Source: Mycobacterium sp. (GTDB lineage: Bacteria; Actinomycetota; Actinomycetes; Mycobacteriales; Mycobacteriaceae). From it: a stretch of 19,678 nt of DNA. This document shows positions 7,883-16,209 of this stretch, piece after piece; the first letter of the stretch is position 1, and each line of letters begins with the position of its first letter. Where the stretch lies: contig JAOPWF010000795.1 of the NCBI GenBank assembly GCA_025965815.1, forward strand, positions 1-19,678. The letters run 5' to 3'. Below the pieces are notes generated by a model. That model had not been told where the DNA came from, did not search any database, and saw nothing but the letters and a program-made list of their open reading frames with translations. The position numbers and the translations under genes were made by a program.

Positions 7883-9174
7883 CTGCAGAAGGAAACGGCT
7901 CGACTCCGGAGGTCCTCCTTCGCGAGACGGCACCGTCCGATGACGCCGGAGCGCAAACAGCCGACAGGTACGAGTGGCAAGCGATGATGGCGACGGCCGA
8001 CATCCTGGCTATTTACTTCGAGCAACTCGACGACGTGGGCACGTTGGCCGAGGGGGCGCTTTTCGAGGTCATCTGCGAACATCATGAGGACTGGAGCGTT
8101 GCCGGCAACGGCACGACTGAGATCGTTTCCGGCAAGCATCGGGAGGCGAGCATCGGACCGTTTTCGACCTACCGGCAAGTCCTGAGTGACGGTGGTGTTC
8201 TGCACCTCTTCAACCGCTGGTTGGCGCTCCAACAGACTCCCTCGTGTCGCCTCGTCACGACGGGCGGACTCGCTGCCGACGGGGCCAAGACGGCGCGTGC
8301 ATGCGATCAACTCCGCAGCGACGCGAACACGCAGGACGGCGACGTGTTGGAGGTCGTGAGCGGGCTTCAGACTGCAATCGTCGCCCTACAGTCGACGAAT
8401 GGCGTCTCGCCGGCACCCGTAACTGACGCCGTCCTCAGAGGCTTCCTTTCTGGCCTGCGTTTCCAGGACGCGCAACCCCGACGAGACCAGGTCCCCGACA
8501 TGGCCGGCGAGCGCTATGGGCGACCGGTTGCAGAGCGTCTTGGGCATCCTGATGGAGGCGTCGCCGTCTGGCATGCAGTGCTTGCTCTAGTTCGACCGCG
8601 TATGCGGGACGCAGGACCGTCGACTGGTGGCGCATTACCAGTTGTGCTCGGCATACTCCACGACCACTCGTTGGCATCTCGCACACTGACTCTGCGAGAC
8701 ATCGACACTGCCGTTCGCTTTGCAGTTACCAACATCGCCGGTTACGTCCCATTGCCTCGAATCATCAAGGCGAACCGGATGGCGGTGAAGATGACTCAGG
8801 GCGGGTGCTCTGACAACGCCGTAGAGCGAGCCGACGATCTTCGCCTCCAGTACCGCCAGTACTGGCGCGCCCGGCGCGGCAACCCCAGCCCGTCTGACCA
8901 ACGCAGACGTCTCGACAACAGCATCTGGCGGGTCGTCGATGAAGCGACCGACGTCGTGCGGACTGATTCAGGAACATGGGGAGCACAGCTCTGGCGCGAA
9001 CTCGGGCAGCGCTTTCAGGCGATGGCGGGTCACGCAGACGCACAGGGGCTCAGTGCCGACCTGCTACTTGGAGGGGTCTCCGAACTCGCAAACAACTGCC
9101 GTGCCTGGTACACCGACCGCTTCGACGCTCAGGAGATGCTGCGCGAACTCATCGCAGGGGAAGCCGCGTCATGA
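7879..9174 (+). CDS. ABC-3C system effector with DUF4297-like dsDNA nuclease domain
   Basis: This 431-residue protein begins with a DUF4297/Cap4-type nuclease domain. YEWQAMMATADILAIYFE (31-48) is the first helix, FEVICEHHEDW (62-72) supplies the acidic residues, and IVSGKHRE (82-89) occupies the place of the usual Q-x-K strand, with S84 for the glutamine and K86 kept. This is a PD-(D/E)XK-type fold expected to cut DNA. The remaining 300 or so residues are helical and carry the region expected to contact the other ABC-3C components. I infer the role largely from the two genes after it, a middle component and an SMC-like ATPase, which define ABC-3C conflict systems. Start and stop overlap hsdR and the next gene by ATGA. 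Confidence 0.72.
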   Translation: MTAEGNGSTPEVLLRETAPSDDAGAQTADRYEWQAMMATADILAIYFEQLDDVGTLAEGALFEVICEHHEDWSVAGNGTTEIVSGKHREASIGPFSTYRQVLSDGGVLHLFNRWLALQQTPSCRLVTTGGLAADGAKTARACDQLRSDANTQDGDVLEVVSGLQTAIVALQSTNGVSPAPVTDAVLRGFLSGLRFQDAQPRRDQVPDMAGERYGRPVAERLGHPDGGVAVWHAVLALVRPRMRDAGPSTGGALPVVLGILHDHSLASRTLTLRDIDTAVRFAVTNIAGYVPLPRIIKANRMAVKMTQGGCSDNAVERADDLRLQYRQYWRARRGNPSPSDQRRRLDNSIWRVVDEATDVVRTDSGTWGAQLWRELGQRFQAMAGHADAQGLSADLLLGGVSELANNCRAWYTDRFDAQEMLRELIAGEAAS

Positions 9175-9743
9175 CGCAAGGCCACGACCATGACGCACTG
9201 CGCTGGGTGATCGAGGACCTCGCCTACCACCAAGCCCGTGTGCTCCTGCTGGTCGCGGCGGTTGCCTCCGATCCCGGACACCAGCGGAAACTGGACGGAC
9301 TCACGAAACTCGCCAAGCTCGACTTCCTCGTGCGATACCCCGCACTAGCGTCCGTTGTTCTCGACGATCTTGACGGGGACGAGCCCAAAATGCACCTTAG
9401 CGACCACGAGGTCGCGGCCCCGACCGAGGTGGAAGACCCGATGACCCGCTACAAGTACGGCCCTTGGGACGACCGCTACTACCCGGTGGTTGGCGCCTTG
9501 GTTTCCCGCGGACTGCTCAAGTACGTCAAAGGTAGACGGGGGAGTGTCGCACTCACGACTACGCCCGCAGGCAAGAAGTTCGCCGATGACCTGACCCACG
9601 ATCCGCTTTGGACGCAAATTGCCGACCGTTGTGAAGCAGTCGCGGAGGCATCTGCAGGCTTGACCGGCAACGCACTCAAGGAGCGCATCTACGAAAGACT
9701 TGCCGACCTCATGGACCGGCCACACCGAAATGTCATCTCATGA
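9171..9743 (+). CDS. ABC-3C system middle component
   Basis: This 190-residue protein resembles the middle component of ABC-three-component systems. It has a helical first third with KLAKLDFLVRYPAL (residues 44-57), then MTRYKYGPWDDRYYPVVGAL (about 90-109), and a winged-helix-like stretch (GLLKYVKGRRGSVALTTTPAGKKFAD). The R-Y-K-Y-G-P-W-D core is the feature I associate with this family. Known members are thought to link the ATPase to the effector; that role is family knowledge, not shown here. The ATG at 9171 lies in the stop of the effector gene, and the stop overlaps the ATPase start. An upstream in-frame extension to 8976 would lie inside the effector and is not used. Confidence 0.72.
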   Translation: MTQGHDHDALRWVIEDLAYHQARVLLLVAAVASDPGHQRKLDGLTKLAKLDFLVRYPALASVVLDDLDGDEPKMHLSDHEVAAPTEVEDPMTRYKYGPWDDRYYPVVGALVSRGLLKYVKGRRGSVALTTTPAGKKFADDLTHDPLWTQIADRCEAVAEASAGLTGNALKERIYERLADLMDRPHRNVIS

Positions 9744-11662
9744 CAGTCGCCTTCCGCATCGAGTCGGTCCGCCTTGACACGTCGAACGGGCCCGTCGAGT
9801 ACACGTTCCCCGGCGACCTCACGGTGCTCGCAGGGCAGACCGGGGTCGGCAAGACGACTCTCCTGGAGCTGATCAAGTACGGCCTCGGGGGCGACGGCCG
9901 ACTCGCACCAATTGCCCGCCGGCACGTCACCGATGTTCATGTGTCGATTCGCATCGGGGAGCTTCGCCTACAGCTGTCACGCGGCCTCGACCAGGACCGC
10001 CAACGCACCGTACGTGTCGTCGATCTTGTGTCACGCGAACGCATTGCGGACTGCTCGGTTGGCGGTGACGATCGACCAATCAGCGATCTGCTGCTGTCTG
10101 CGATGGGTCTTGATACCGGACTGCGGGCCGCGGCGCGTGGGGGACGAAGCACCAGCGCCGGAACGCAGATCACATTCAACGACGTCTTCCGGTTCATGTA
10201 CGTGCCCCAGGCAGAAATGAACCGGGACATCGCCTGGAGTGAGCAGGGCTACTACGACCCGAAGCGCAAGTCCGTCTTCGAGCTGCTCTTCGGGATCACT
10301 TCAGCTGCCATGCTTCAGACTCGCTCCGAGATCAACACCCTCAAGAGCGATATCGAAAGCGCGCTGCGGGACGCCGCGGTTGTTCAACAGTTCTTGGCGG
10401 ACACTGGCTTAACGAGCCGATTCGATGCCGAGGCGAAAGTCAGTCAATCCCGACAGAATGAGGTCAACGCCAAGGCCGCCTTGGCTGGGTTGCGAGACGA
10501 GCTTGCGGACGTGGTTGACCGCGAGTCCCAGGTGTTGCGAGACCTCCTCAACGACGGAGAACGCTCCCTGGCCGAAGCGCGGCACCTCGCCGCCGAACTC
10601 GATCGTCAACGAGCTGAATACCGCACGGAGGGCCGTCGCGTCGCGCTCGACATAGATCGGCTTGCCCGCATGGCCTCGGCTGGACTCCGTCTCGCGAGCA
10701 TCGAGTTCTCGGTCTGCCCTCGGTGCACCCAACGCCTGGACCAGCGTGAGACGCCGATTGGCGCGTGCCCGGTATGCCTACAAGATGATGTGGTTGCTGG
10801 CCTCCCCGTAGATGACCAATACGAGACGGAGCAACTCCGGGAGCAACTATCCGAGATCGAAGGGCAGCTTGGTGTCATCGACGACCAGGCCGAGAAGACC
10901 GCCGCAATCGTGCAGAGTCGAGTATCGCTAGTCACGTCCCTTACCTCCGAGATCGATCAGCGCACCGCCAATCGGGTAACACCGCGCCTACAGGCCTATG
11001 CCGACGCCGCAGCGAAGGCTGAGCGCTCCCTTGCCGAGCAGGCGTCCCTTGAGCAAATTCTCCGCCAATGGGATCGCGCCGAAGACCTCGTCGCCACTGC
11101 CGAGGAGCTATCTACTCGGCGTGCCCGACTCCAGGCCGAGCTGCGAACGATGGAGAGCGACATCGCCCGCCGCAAGTCCGAACTGTTCGCAGAACTCGAT
11201 CGGGAGTTCCAGAGCACAGTCACGGACTTCGGCATCCCCAGCATCGAGACGGCCTCGGTTAGCGAGGACAGCTATCTCCCAATTCTCAACGGAATGCCGT
11301 TCTCGGAGGTCAGCGCGGGTGGTGGCATCATCACGGCGACCCAAGTCGCGTACTGGATCACGCTCGTCACCGTCGCAGCCCGTCGACGGGACACTTACGT
11401 CCCGGCTTTCCTGCTGCTCGACAGTCCGCGCCTGGCCTTGAATGCTGAAGAGGACATCGCCGGTCAGATGTACAGACGATTCGCCACTCAAGTCGCCGTC
11501 ACCCCGGGGAGGCTCCAGTTCATCGTCGCCGACAACGAACTCCCGGCTGGACTAGCGCTCAACGCCAATGAGATCGACTTCTCGTACGAATCACCGACCG
11601 TTTCTCCTATCGCACATCCGGGCCCGGCGCACGTAGATACCCTCGACGGCGACTCCGTCTAG
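9740..11662 (+). CDS. ABC-3C system SMC/Rad50-like ATPase with zinc-hook-like motif
   Basis: The 640-residue ATPase has Walker A GQTGVGKTT (32-40) in an N-terminal lobe, then a long coiled-coil centre. At its turn sit paired cysteines C326/C329 and C343/C346 (CPRC and CPVC), which resemble a zinc hook or ribbon. A returning coiled coil follows, with a signature-like SAGGG at about 525-529 and Walker B LLLDSPR (558-564). The D-S-P-R Walker B, in place of D-E-P, is typical of the ABC-3C ATPase branch, as far as I know. It probably binds DNA ends or structures and gates the effector nuclease. It is the last gene of the operon, with an ATGA overlap to the middle component. No damage is seen. Confidence 0.8.
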   Translation: MTVAFRIESVRLDTSNGPVEYTFPGDLTVLAGQTGVGKTTLLELIKYGLGGDGRLAPIARRHVTDVHVSIRIGELRLQLSRGLDQDRQRTVRVVDLVSRERIADCSVGGDDRPISDLLLSAMGLDTGLRAAARGGRSTSAGTQITFNDVFRFMYVPQAEMNRDIAWSEQGYYDPKRKSVFELLFGITSAAMLQTRSEINTLKSDIESALRDAAVVQQFLADTGLTSRFDAEAKVSQSRQNEVNAKAALAGLRDELADVVDRESQVLRDLLNDGERSLAEARHLAAELDRQRAEYRTEGRRVALDIDRLARMASAGLRLASIEFSVCPRCTQRLDQRETPIGACPVCLQDDVVAGLPVDDQYETEQLREQLSEIEGQLGVIDDQAEKTAAIVQSRVSLVTSLTSEIDQRTANRVTPRLQAYADAAAKAERSLAEQASLEQILRQWDRAEDLVATAEELSTRRARLQAELRTMESDIARRKSELFAELDREFQSTVTDFGIPSIETASVSEDSYLPILNGMPFSEVSAGGGIITATQVAYWITLVTVAARRRDTYVPAFLLLDSPRLALNAEEDIAGQMYRRFATQVAVTPGRLQFIVADNELPAGLALNANEIDFSYESPTVSPIAHPGPAHVDTLDGDSV

Positions 11663-11678
11663 ATAACCGGAACCGCAC

Positions 11679-11801
11679 GTGTTGGGCGAAGCCCACTACG
11701 GCCGTGCGTTCTGGCAACTGCTCGCCCAGGTCATGTCCGACTACGACGGTCGCAAGCGCCAGCTAGCTCCACTGCCCAGGGCAGCCGCGTCTGTTGCTTG
11801 A
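11679..11801 (+). pseudogene. Possible 3' remnant of an unidentified gene
   Basis: After the ATPase stop a short frame reads 40 residues, including HYGRAFWQLLAQVMSDYDGR, and ends at TGA 11801. The composition is protein-like, with balanced hydrophobic and charged residues. A stop at 11664-11666 closes the frame upstream and the GTG at 11679 has no ribosome site. It looks like the end of a larger protein whose beginning was lost. No family is recognised. A chance ORF remains possible. Confidence 0.35.
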
Positions 11802-11809
11802 GGCACCTC

Positions 11810-11935
11810 ATGACCGACCCAAGCGCACCTCGCGATGGGTCCGACGAGCCCGCCGAGGTCGACCCGCTGTCCTCAGATGCTCGGTGCGGCCTGGTCAGCG
11901 TGGCGGAAACAGCCCAGCAACATCGTCGACGCTGA
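11810..11935 (+). pseudogene. Possible 5' remnant of an unidentified gene
   Basis: An ATG at 11810 follows GAGG at a spacing of 6 bases and opens 41 residues with a typical acidic N-terminus (MTDPSAPRDGSDEPAEVDPL). The protein-like character ends near 11870-11895, exactly where the converging helicase gene ends, and the frame then runs into its antisense and stops. This suggests a gene start cut by the junction that brought in the helicase. No family is recognised. Confidence 0.35.
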
Positions 11936-14492
11936 TGATCTTGCCTTGTGTCGGAGCGAGTAGCCGACCAAGCCAGCCGTCCGCCGGCAAGAGCGCCTCA
12001 ATCTTTGTCCGCGCGTCGCCACGAGCTTCCGCGTTACCATCGCCGCAGAGAGCGGCATAGTGCCGAAGCCGATCGGCCAGCACGTCGTACAAGCGCACTG
12101 CAGCCTCGTGGCTCATGAGAGCGATCTTGTCGCGTGCCGCCTCTGCGGCGTCAACCTTGGTTACCGTCGCCGGCGTCAGGAGGCACCCGTACACCCGGGT
12201 CTTAGCGGCGCGTTTGGTCTCGACCTCGATCTGGCCAAGCAGCTGATTCACGTCGCCGCGCGCAACGGCCTCGACGTTTCCTGTCTTGACCTCCCAAACC
12301 CGTCGCTCTCCGCGCTTGACCGTTGACCAGGTCCAGCGGCAGTCAGTCGCGCTCTGCTCCGTCTTGGGCGGCCGTTCGCCGCTCGCCCCGGCCAGCCGAG
12401 CCAGCACCTTCAGGCCCTCGCACTGTTGATCATGGTTGCCCGTGAGTAACGTCCGCCCCTCGGACAGCGCGTGGTCCAGGCGAGCGCCAACCTCTCGACG
12501 CCACTCGTCCCAGGAAAGGAAGAAGCGGTCCGTGTCGTCAGCGACACCCACGTGACCGCTGAGATCCGCCACCGTTCGCGACAGTCGGCGAAACCAGGTC
12601 GTGCGCGGTCCGTTCGTCGTCGCGTCCTCGAGTGCCGCCCGAGCTGCTGCCATGTCTTGAGGACGCCCACGGTCGAACAAGGCGTGCGCCTCGACATACC
12701 TCCAGAACGCGGCATGCTCCGTCTCCCCGGCCGCGGCGAGCAACCTCGCGGCCTCGCGTGCTTGTGTGGCTGCCGACGCCTGATCGCCGACCCACAGGTC
12801 GGTGGCGGCTGACACTTCGGCATCCGCGCTGGCCACCTCACCGCTCCCGCCTGGGCTGCGGCCCGGCCGGGCCTTACGTCGTGGTGGCGCGGCATCGGCC
12901 GAATCGATATCGGGCTCCGATTCTGGAGTGTCGTCCCCTGCCTCCTCCCAGAACGCCTCGCAAGCTTTCATTGTGGCGTCCCAACCCTGGTCGTAAAGCT
13001 CCAAGGCAGCCCGGACCGTGGCTTGGGTGCCGTTCGGAATCGACGCTCGGACCCCCGGGTCGGCCAGAATCTGTGCGAAGGTCGGGTCAAGCCCGAGGTA
13101 CATGGACCGGTCGGTCTCTGTGCGATTGGCACGACCGAGGGCCTGCGTGACTCGCTGCCCAACTCGGTGGCGCATGAAGCTGGCGTCGCCGAGGTAGGCG
13201 ACCACGAACCGCTCGAACTCACTGCTGGCCTGGGGGACCGTCGTGATGATGACGAGCTTGCAGATGTCACCAGGCAGATCGAGTCCGTCGTAGCGCCCGG
13301 CGGTGACGAGCTGCCCCCGTGGAGCCCGGCTCCAGGCATCCACCATGTCGTCGTCACCCGGCCGCAGCCGGTAGACCGGGTGGCCAGCACTCGCGAGTTG
13401 GGCTTGGATGGCGTCGGCTTCGGCGTGACTTGCGCACAGCCAAGCCGCTCGCCCGCCGGCAGCCCTGACCTGATCGAGTGCCCAGTCCAGCACGACTTCG
13501 TCGGTGGGATGACCCCCACTCGGGTTCAGCACCAGCAGTCGCACACCTGTGGCCCCGGTAGGCAAGGGCTCCTCCATCACCAGGCGGGTGATCGGGCCAC
13601 CCCCGATACGGCGCTGGAGGTCGTCCATCGAGCCGAGCGTTGCCGACAGGTAGAGCCGCTGCTTCGCCTGGCTATAGCCCGGGTTGAGCGCGGTCGGTGG
13701 GTGATACGGGCGGATCTCGATTCCGGATGGTCCTATTAGCACACCGCAGCGACTGAGATGATCACGCACCTTCGGCCAGACGTACTTGATTTCGTTATCA
13801 CCCACGTAGGGCGACGCCTCGACCGCGTCTCGCGCTGCCGGGGCGATTGCGGCCCAGTCGCTGAACGACAGCAGCTCTGGTGGCGTGCCGGGCCGTGCGG
13901 TGCCGTCGCGCATGGCCTGCAGGCCCGGGTAGGCATCGGTGTGGGCTACCACCAGGTCGCATACGGTTCGATACAGCACACTCGCCGGGCCGAGCTTGTC
14001 CGGGATGCGCAGCGTCTGCAGCGAGCTGAGAGGCTGTTCCGCGAGATGGGCGTCGTCGAAGATGACCAGGTCGGCTGGCTTCGGGACGGGCTTGCTGTTG
14101 AAGTACACCCAGTAATTCATGACGCCGACCGCCTGAGCCTGGTGATAGTCGTCAAGCTTGGCGCCGCCGTAGTCCTTCGAGGCAAACCGGACGGTGTCCA
14201 GGCCCAGCTTGGCGGCCTCTTCCTCGGCCCGCTCCGCCAGCTGACGGGTGCCGGTCAGGTATGCCACTGATCGACCCTGGTCGAGCGCCAGGTCTGCGAT
14301 GAGGAGCGCCAGAAGGGTCTTGCCTTCCCCCGTCGGCATCTCGATCGCCAGGTCGCTTGTGTCGAGATGATCGGCGGCGTATGCACAGAGAACTTGACGC
14401 TGGCCAGGCCTGAGCTCCTTGAACGTGCTCGACTTGAACGCGTGAAGTCGCGCGTCGAAGTCCGGTACCGCTGCGCTTGCCACCGCTCGCAC
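11895..14492 (-). CDS. XPD/DinG-like SF2 helicase with C-terminal PD-(D/E)XK nuclease
   Basis: This 865-residue protein joins a helicase to a nuclease. Motor motifs are Walker A MPTGEGKT (52-59), DDAH (146-149), YLSATLGS (281-288), a motif V-like AGRYDGLDLPGD (398-409) and motif VI QALGRANRTE (450-459). The DDAH box and overall layout resemble Rad3/XPD/DinG helicases, but the four iron-sulphur cysteines of XPD are not obvious. A low-complexity acidic/arginine linker (about 520-560) leads to TPR-like helices (570-640). D717, E734-V-K736 and Q750 then form a PD-(D/E)XK site near the C-terminus. It probably unwinds and cuts foreign DNA, but no named defence system is claimed. The GTG start at 14492 lies 1 base from a GGAG; GTG 14483 is an alternative. 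It is transcribed toward the ABC-3C operon. Confidence 0.8.
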   Translation of the reverse strand: MRAVASAAVPDFDARLHAFKSSTFKELRPGQRQVLCAYAADHLDTSDLAIEMPTGEGKTLLALLIADLALDQGRSVAYLTGTRQLAERAEEEAAKLGLDTVRFASKDYGGAKLDDYHQAQAVGVMNYWVYFNSKPVPKPADLVIFDDAHLAEQPLSSLQTLRIPDKLGPASVLYRTVCDLVVAHTDAYPGLQAMRDGTARPGTPPELLSFSDWAAIAPAARDAVEASPYVGDNEIKYVWPKVRDHLSRCGVLIGPSGIEIRPYHPPTALNPGYSQAKQRLYLSATLGSMDDLQRRIGGGPITRLVMEEPLPTGATGVRLLVLNPSGGHPTDEVVLDWALDQVRAAGGRAAWLCASHAEADAIQAQLASAGHPVYRLRPGDDDMVDAWSRAPRGQLVTAGRYDGLDLPGDICKLVIITTVPQASSEFERFVVAYLGDASFMRHRVGQRVTQALGRANRTETDRSMYLGLDPTFAQILADPGVRASIPNGTQATVRAALELYDQGWDATMKACEAFWEEAGDDTPESEPDIDSADAAPPRRKARPGRSPGGSGEVASADAEVSAATDLWVGDQASAATQAREAARLLAAAGETEHAAFWRYVEAHALFDRGRPQDMAAARAALEDATTNGPRTTWFRRLSRTVADLSGHVGVADDTDRFFLSWDEWRREVGARLDHALSEGRTLLTGNHDQQCEGLKVLARLAGASGERPPKTEQSATDCRWTWSTVKRGERRVWEVKTGNVEAVARGDVNQLLGQIEVETKRAAKTRVYGCLLTPATVTKVDAAEAARDKIALMSHEAAVRLYDVLADRLRHYAALCGDGNAEARGDARTKIEALLPADGWLGRLLAPTQGKIISVDDVAGLFPPR

Positions 14493-14665
14493 TCTCCATT
14501 CCCGCGCCCGACCTTACGGGGCGACCTGGGTTCGGTGCCTTGACTTTCCACAAGGCTCACACGGTCACCGTGCCCGAGGACACTTGGGGAGCCGCGGCTC
14601 AACACACGGCGCTTTCGGCTCCAGCCGTCCGCCGAGACCGTCAGTCACTGGCGGCCGCTCGTGCG

Positions 14666-14731
14666 AAGACGCTGGGACCACCGCTCGTCCGCTCGTAAGT
14701 AGAGCTAAGACGCCGGGACCACCGACCGTCC
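14666..14731. repeat. Pair of 25-base direct repeats upstream of the helicase
   Basis: Two near-identical 25-base units begin AAGACGCTGGGACCACCG at 14666 and AAGACGCCGGGACCACCG at 14707. They are spaced 41 bases start to start and differ at 3 positions. They lie 170-240 bases upstream of the helicase start and could bind a regulator; no known operator is recognised. Confidence 0.6.
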
Positions 14732-14902
14732 ACGCAGGTGGACCTTCCCGGGGGTCCGTCCACGGCGAGTGTTGGCCAACAGTACGCGTTGCTGACTCAC
14801 CAGCTTCCTGGGCTTGCTTGGCGACCGCTCCCGCGGATTGGCAATCAGCAGTGCGTGTGTGGTGGATTCCGATGCGTCCTGCGAGGCCGCGTCGCCACCC
14901 CC

Positions 14903-15061
14903 GACATTGCCTGCGGCGCCCGGGTGGAGCGGCCCGTGAGGCCGCGCACCGAGCCTGGCCAGGCCTTTCCTGCCAGACCTGGCTGGACCGAGTTGACCCC
15001 ATGAACGTCTGACGGCCCGCAGACGGCCCAGGATGCGACGCGGTTGGGGCACGGGGATCAC
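14903..15061. repeat. Imperfect direct repeat, copy B (right flank)
   Basis: This is the partner of 1029-1190 in the same orientation. It opens with GACATTGCCTGC, closes with CACGGGGATCAC, and keeps GACGGCCCAGG and TCTGACG between them. The tandem motif is cleaner here: GACGGCCC at 15011-15018 and again at 15022-15029. It lies just past the end of the HigA-ImmA gene and bounds the restriction/ABC-3C/helicase block on its right. Confidence 0.7.
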
Positions 15062-15138
15062 TACGTGAGTCCATTTGTGAGTGGCCTCGTGTCCCCCGGC
15101 TGAACGGAGGTCACCTTCACCACCCAGACCGTTGCTGC

Positions 15139-16209
15139 TCAGCTTTCGATGATGTGCAGGGTGCGCTTCAACGGGTGGCCGCGGTTCCAACCCCAATGGC
15201 CTTCATGCTGCAGGCGCCCAACGACGATGCCCGGGGCGACGCCGAGCTCCTCAGCAAACGCGACTACGTCCGATTCCGTTGCCAGAACTGCTAGCCGAGG
15301 AGCGTGCTCGCGCGGGATCAACAGGTCTGCCGCGAAGCGGTTCGCCTCATCCTCCAGGAGATCGTCGTCGCTACCATCATCGACGAAGGTCTCCCTCTTC
15401 GAGTGCAGCAAGATGTGTGCGGACTCGTGGAAGAACGTAAACCAGAAGAAGTCGTCCTTCTTGTACCGATCGCTCAGAGCGATGACCGCGCGGTTCGGCG
15501 TAGCCCACCACGCTGCACCGCTGATCCGACAACGTGCCACCTCGGGGACGAAGACGACGACGACACCCGCCGCCGCGCACAACTCCACGAGGTCGTTTGG
15601 GTCGCCGCCCGCGGTTAAGGCGCGTACCTCTTGTAGGGCCTTTCGGAATGCAGGCGCCGAGTACGGTTCCGCTTTCCGCTCCTGTGCGTCTATCTCCGCG
15701 ATGCGCAGCCACGCGACAACCGCTCCTGGATGGCTCGCGTATGCCTGCGAGCGGCGGAAGGAGGCCACTGGCCCCCGCCAGATACGCTCCCAGGCTTCCC
15801 TGTCCGCCACGCCGAAAAAAGACAGCACTGCGTCGAACATGCTTCCCCGGTCACGCGCCTGCGGGAGCCGGTGCCGCTTCTGCAACTCCTTCAGTGGCAG
15901 AGACGCTAGCCACTTCTCATCCTCTGACGTGAACTCGTGAGGTCTGGACCTCAACAACGCCTCGCGGTAGTCCGCCTCGCGCCTATTCCAGAAACTCGCC
16001 GGTACGCCTGTGATGCGTTCGAGGGCTACCGCGGTCTCCAATGTGATCGGAGCATGCCCCTGCATGATTTGGTTCACGTGCTTCGTTGACATGCCCGCGC
16101 GCGCCGCGAGCTCCGCCTGCGACAGATTCATCTCGGCCAGGCGATCACGCAGGGTCTCACCTGGTGCGATCGCGTAGTCCGGCCGGAAGGCATGCGTTGT
16201 GCTGGTCAT
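15139..16209 (-). CDS. HigA-type HTH protein fused to ImmA/IrrE metallopeptidase
   Basis: The 356-residue protein has two parts. Residues 14-75 are an XRE-type HTH of the HigA antidote kind (ETLRDRLAEMNLSQAELAAR, then TKHVNQIMQG). Residues about 200-300 are an ImmA/IrrE zinc peptidase, with the catalytic HESAH (261-265, pattern HExxH) and the third-ligand helix EDEANRFAADLLIP (286-299). Such fusions usually act as DNA-binding repressors that self-destruct or cleave a partner under stress; that is family knowledge. Its ATG overlaps the stop of the HigB-like gene (ATGA on the minus strand), so the pair looks like a toxin-antitoxin unit in the usual toxin-first HigBA order. Self-repression of the shared promoter at 16524-16635 is likely but inferred. 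Confidence 0.88.
   Translation of the reverse strand: MTSTTHAFRPDYAIAPGETLRDRLAEMNLSQAELAARAGMSTKHVNQIMQGHAPITLETAVALERITGVPASFWNRREADYREALLRSRPHEFTSEDEKWLASLPLKELQKRHRLPQARDRGSMFDAVLSFFGVADREAWERIWRGPVASFRRSQAYASHPGAVVAWLRIAEIDAQERKAEPYSAPAFRKALQEVRALTAGGDPNDLVELCAAAGVVVVFVPEVARCRISGAAWWATPNRAVIALSDRYKKDDFFWFTFFHESAHILLHSKRETFVDDGSDDDLLEDEANRFAADLLIPREHAPRLAVLATESDVVAFAEELGVAPGIVVGRLQHEGHWGWNRGHPLKRTLHIIES

Larger units (their letters stand above)
14493..15138. other. Intergenic region between helicase and HigA-ImmA genes
   Basis: About 645 bases have no convincing gene. The part next to the helicase start should hold its promoter. It contains a perfect 12-bp palindrome GAGCCGCGGCTC (14589-14600) and a pair of 25-base direct repeats (14666-14731). 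The right part is repeat copy B (14903-15061). Open frames on either strand are arginine/proline-rich and unlike the real genes here. Confidence 0.6.

Noticed and set aside
11895..14492. Hachiman HamB or type IV CRISPR DinG
   Set aside because: No HamA (DUF1837) or csf genes lie nearby, and the C-terminal nuclease is not a feature of those helicases as I know them.
14584..15074. Frames on both strands across the helicase/HigA-ImmA gap
   Set aside because: They are Arg/Pro/Gly-rich, have no ribosome sites, and span short DNA repeats and repeat copy B, so they are better explained as non-coding.
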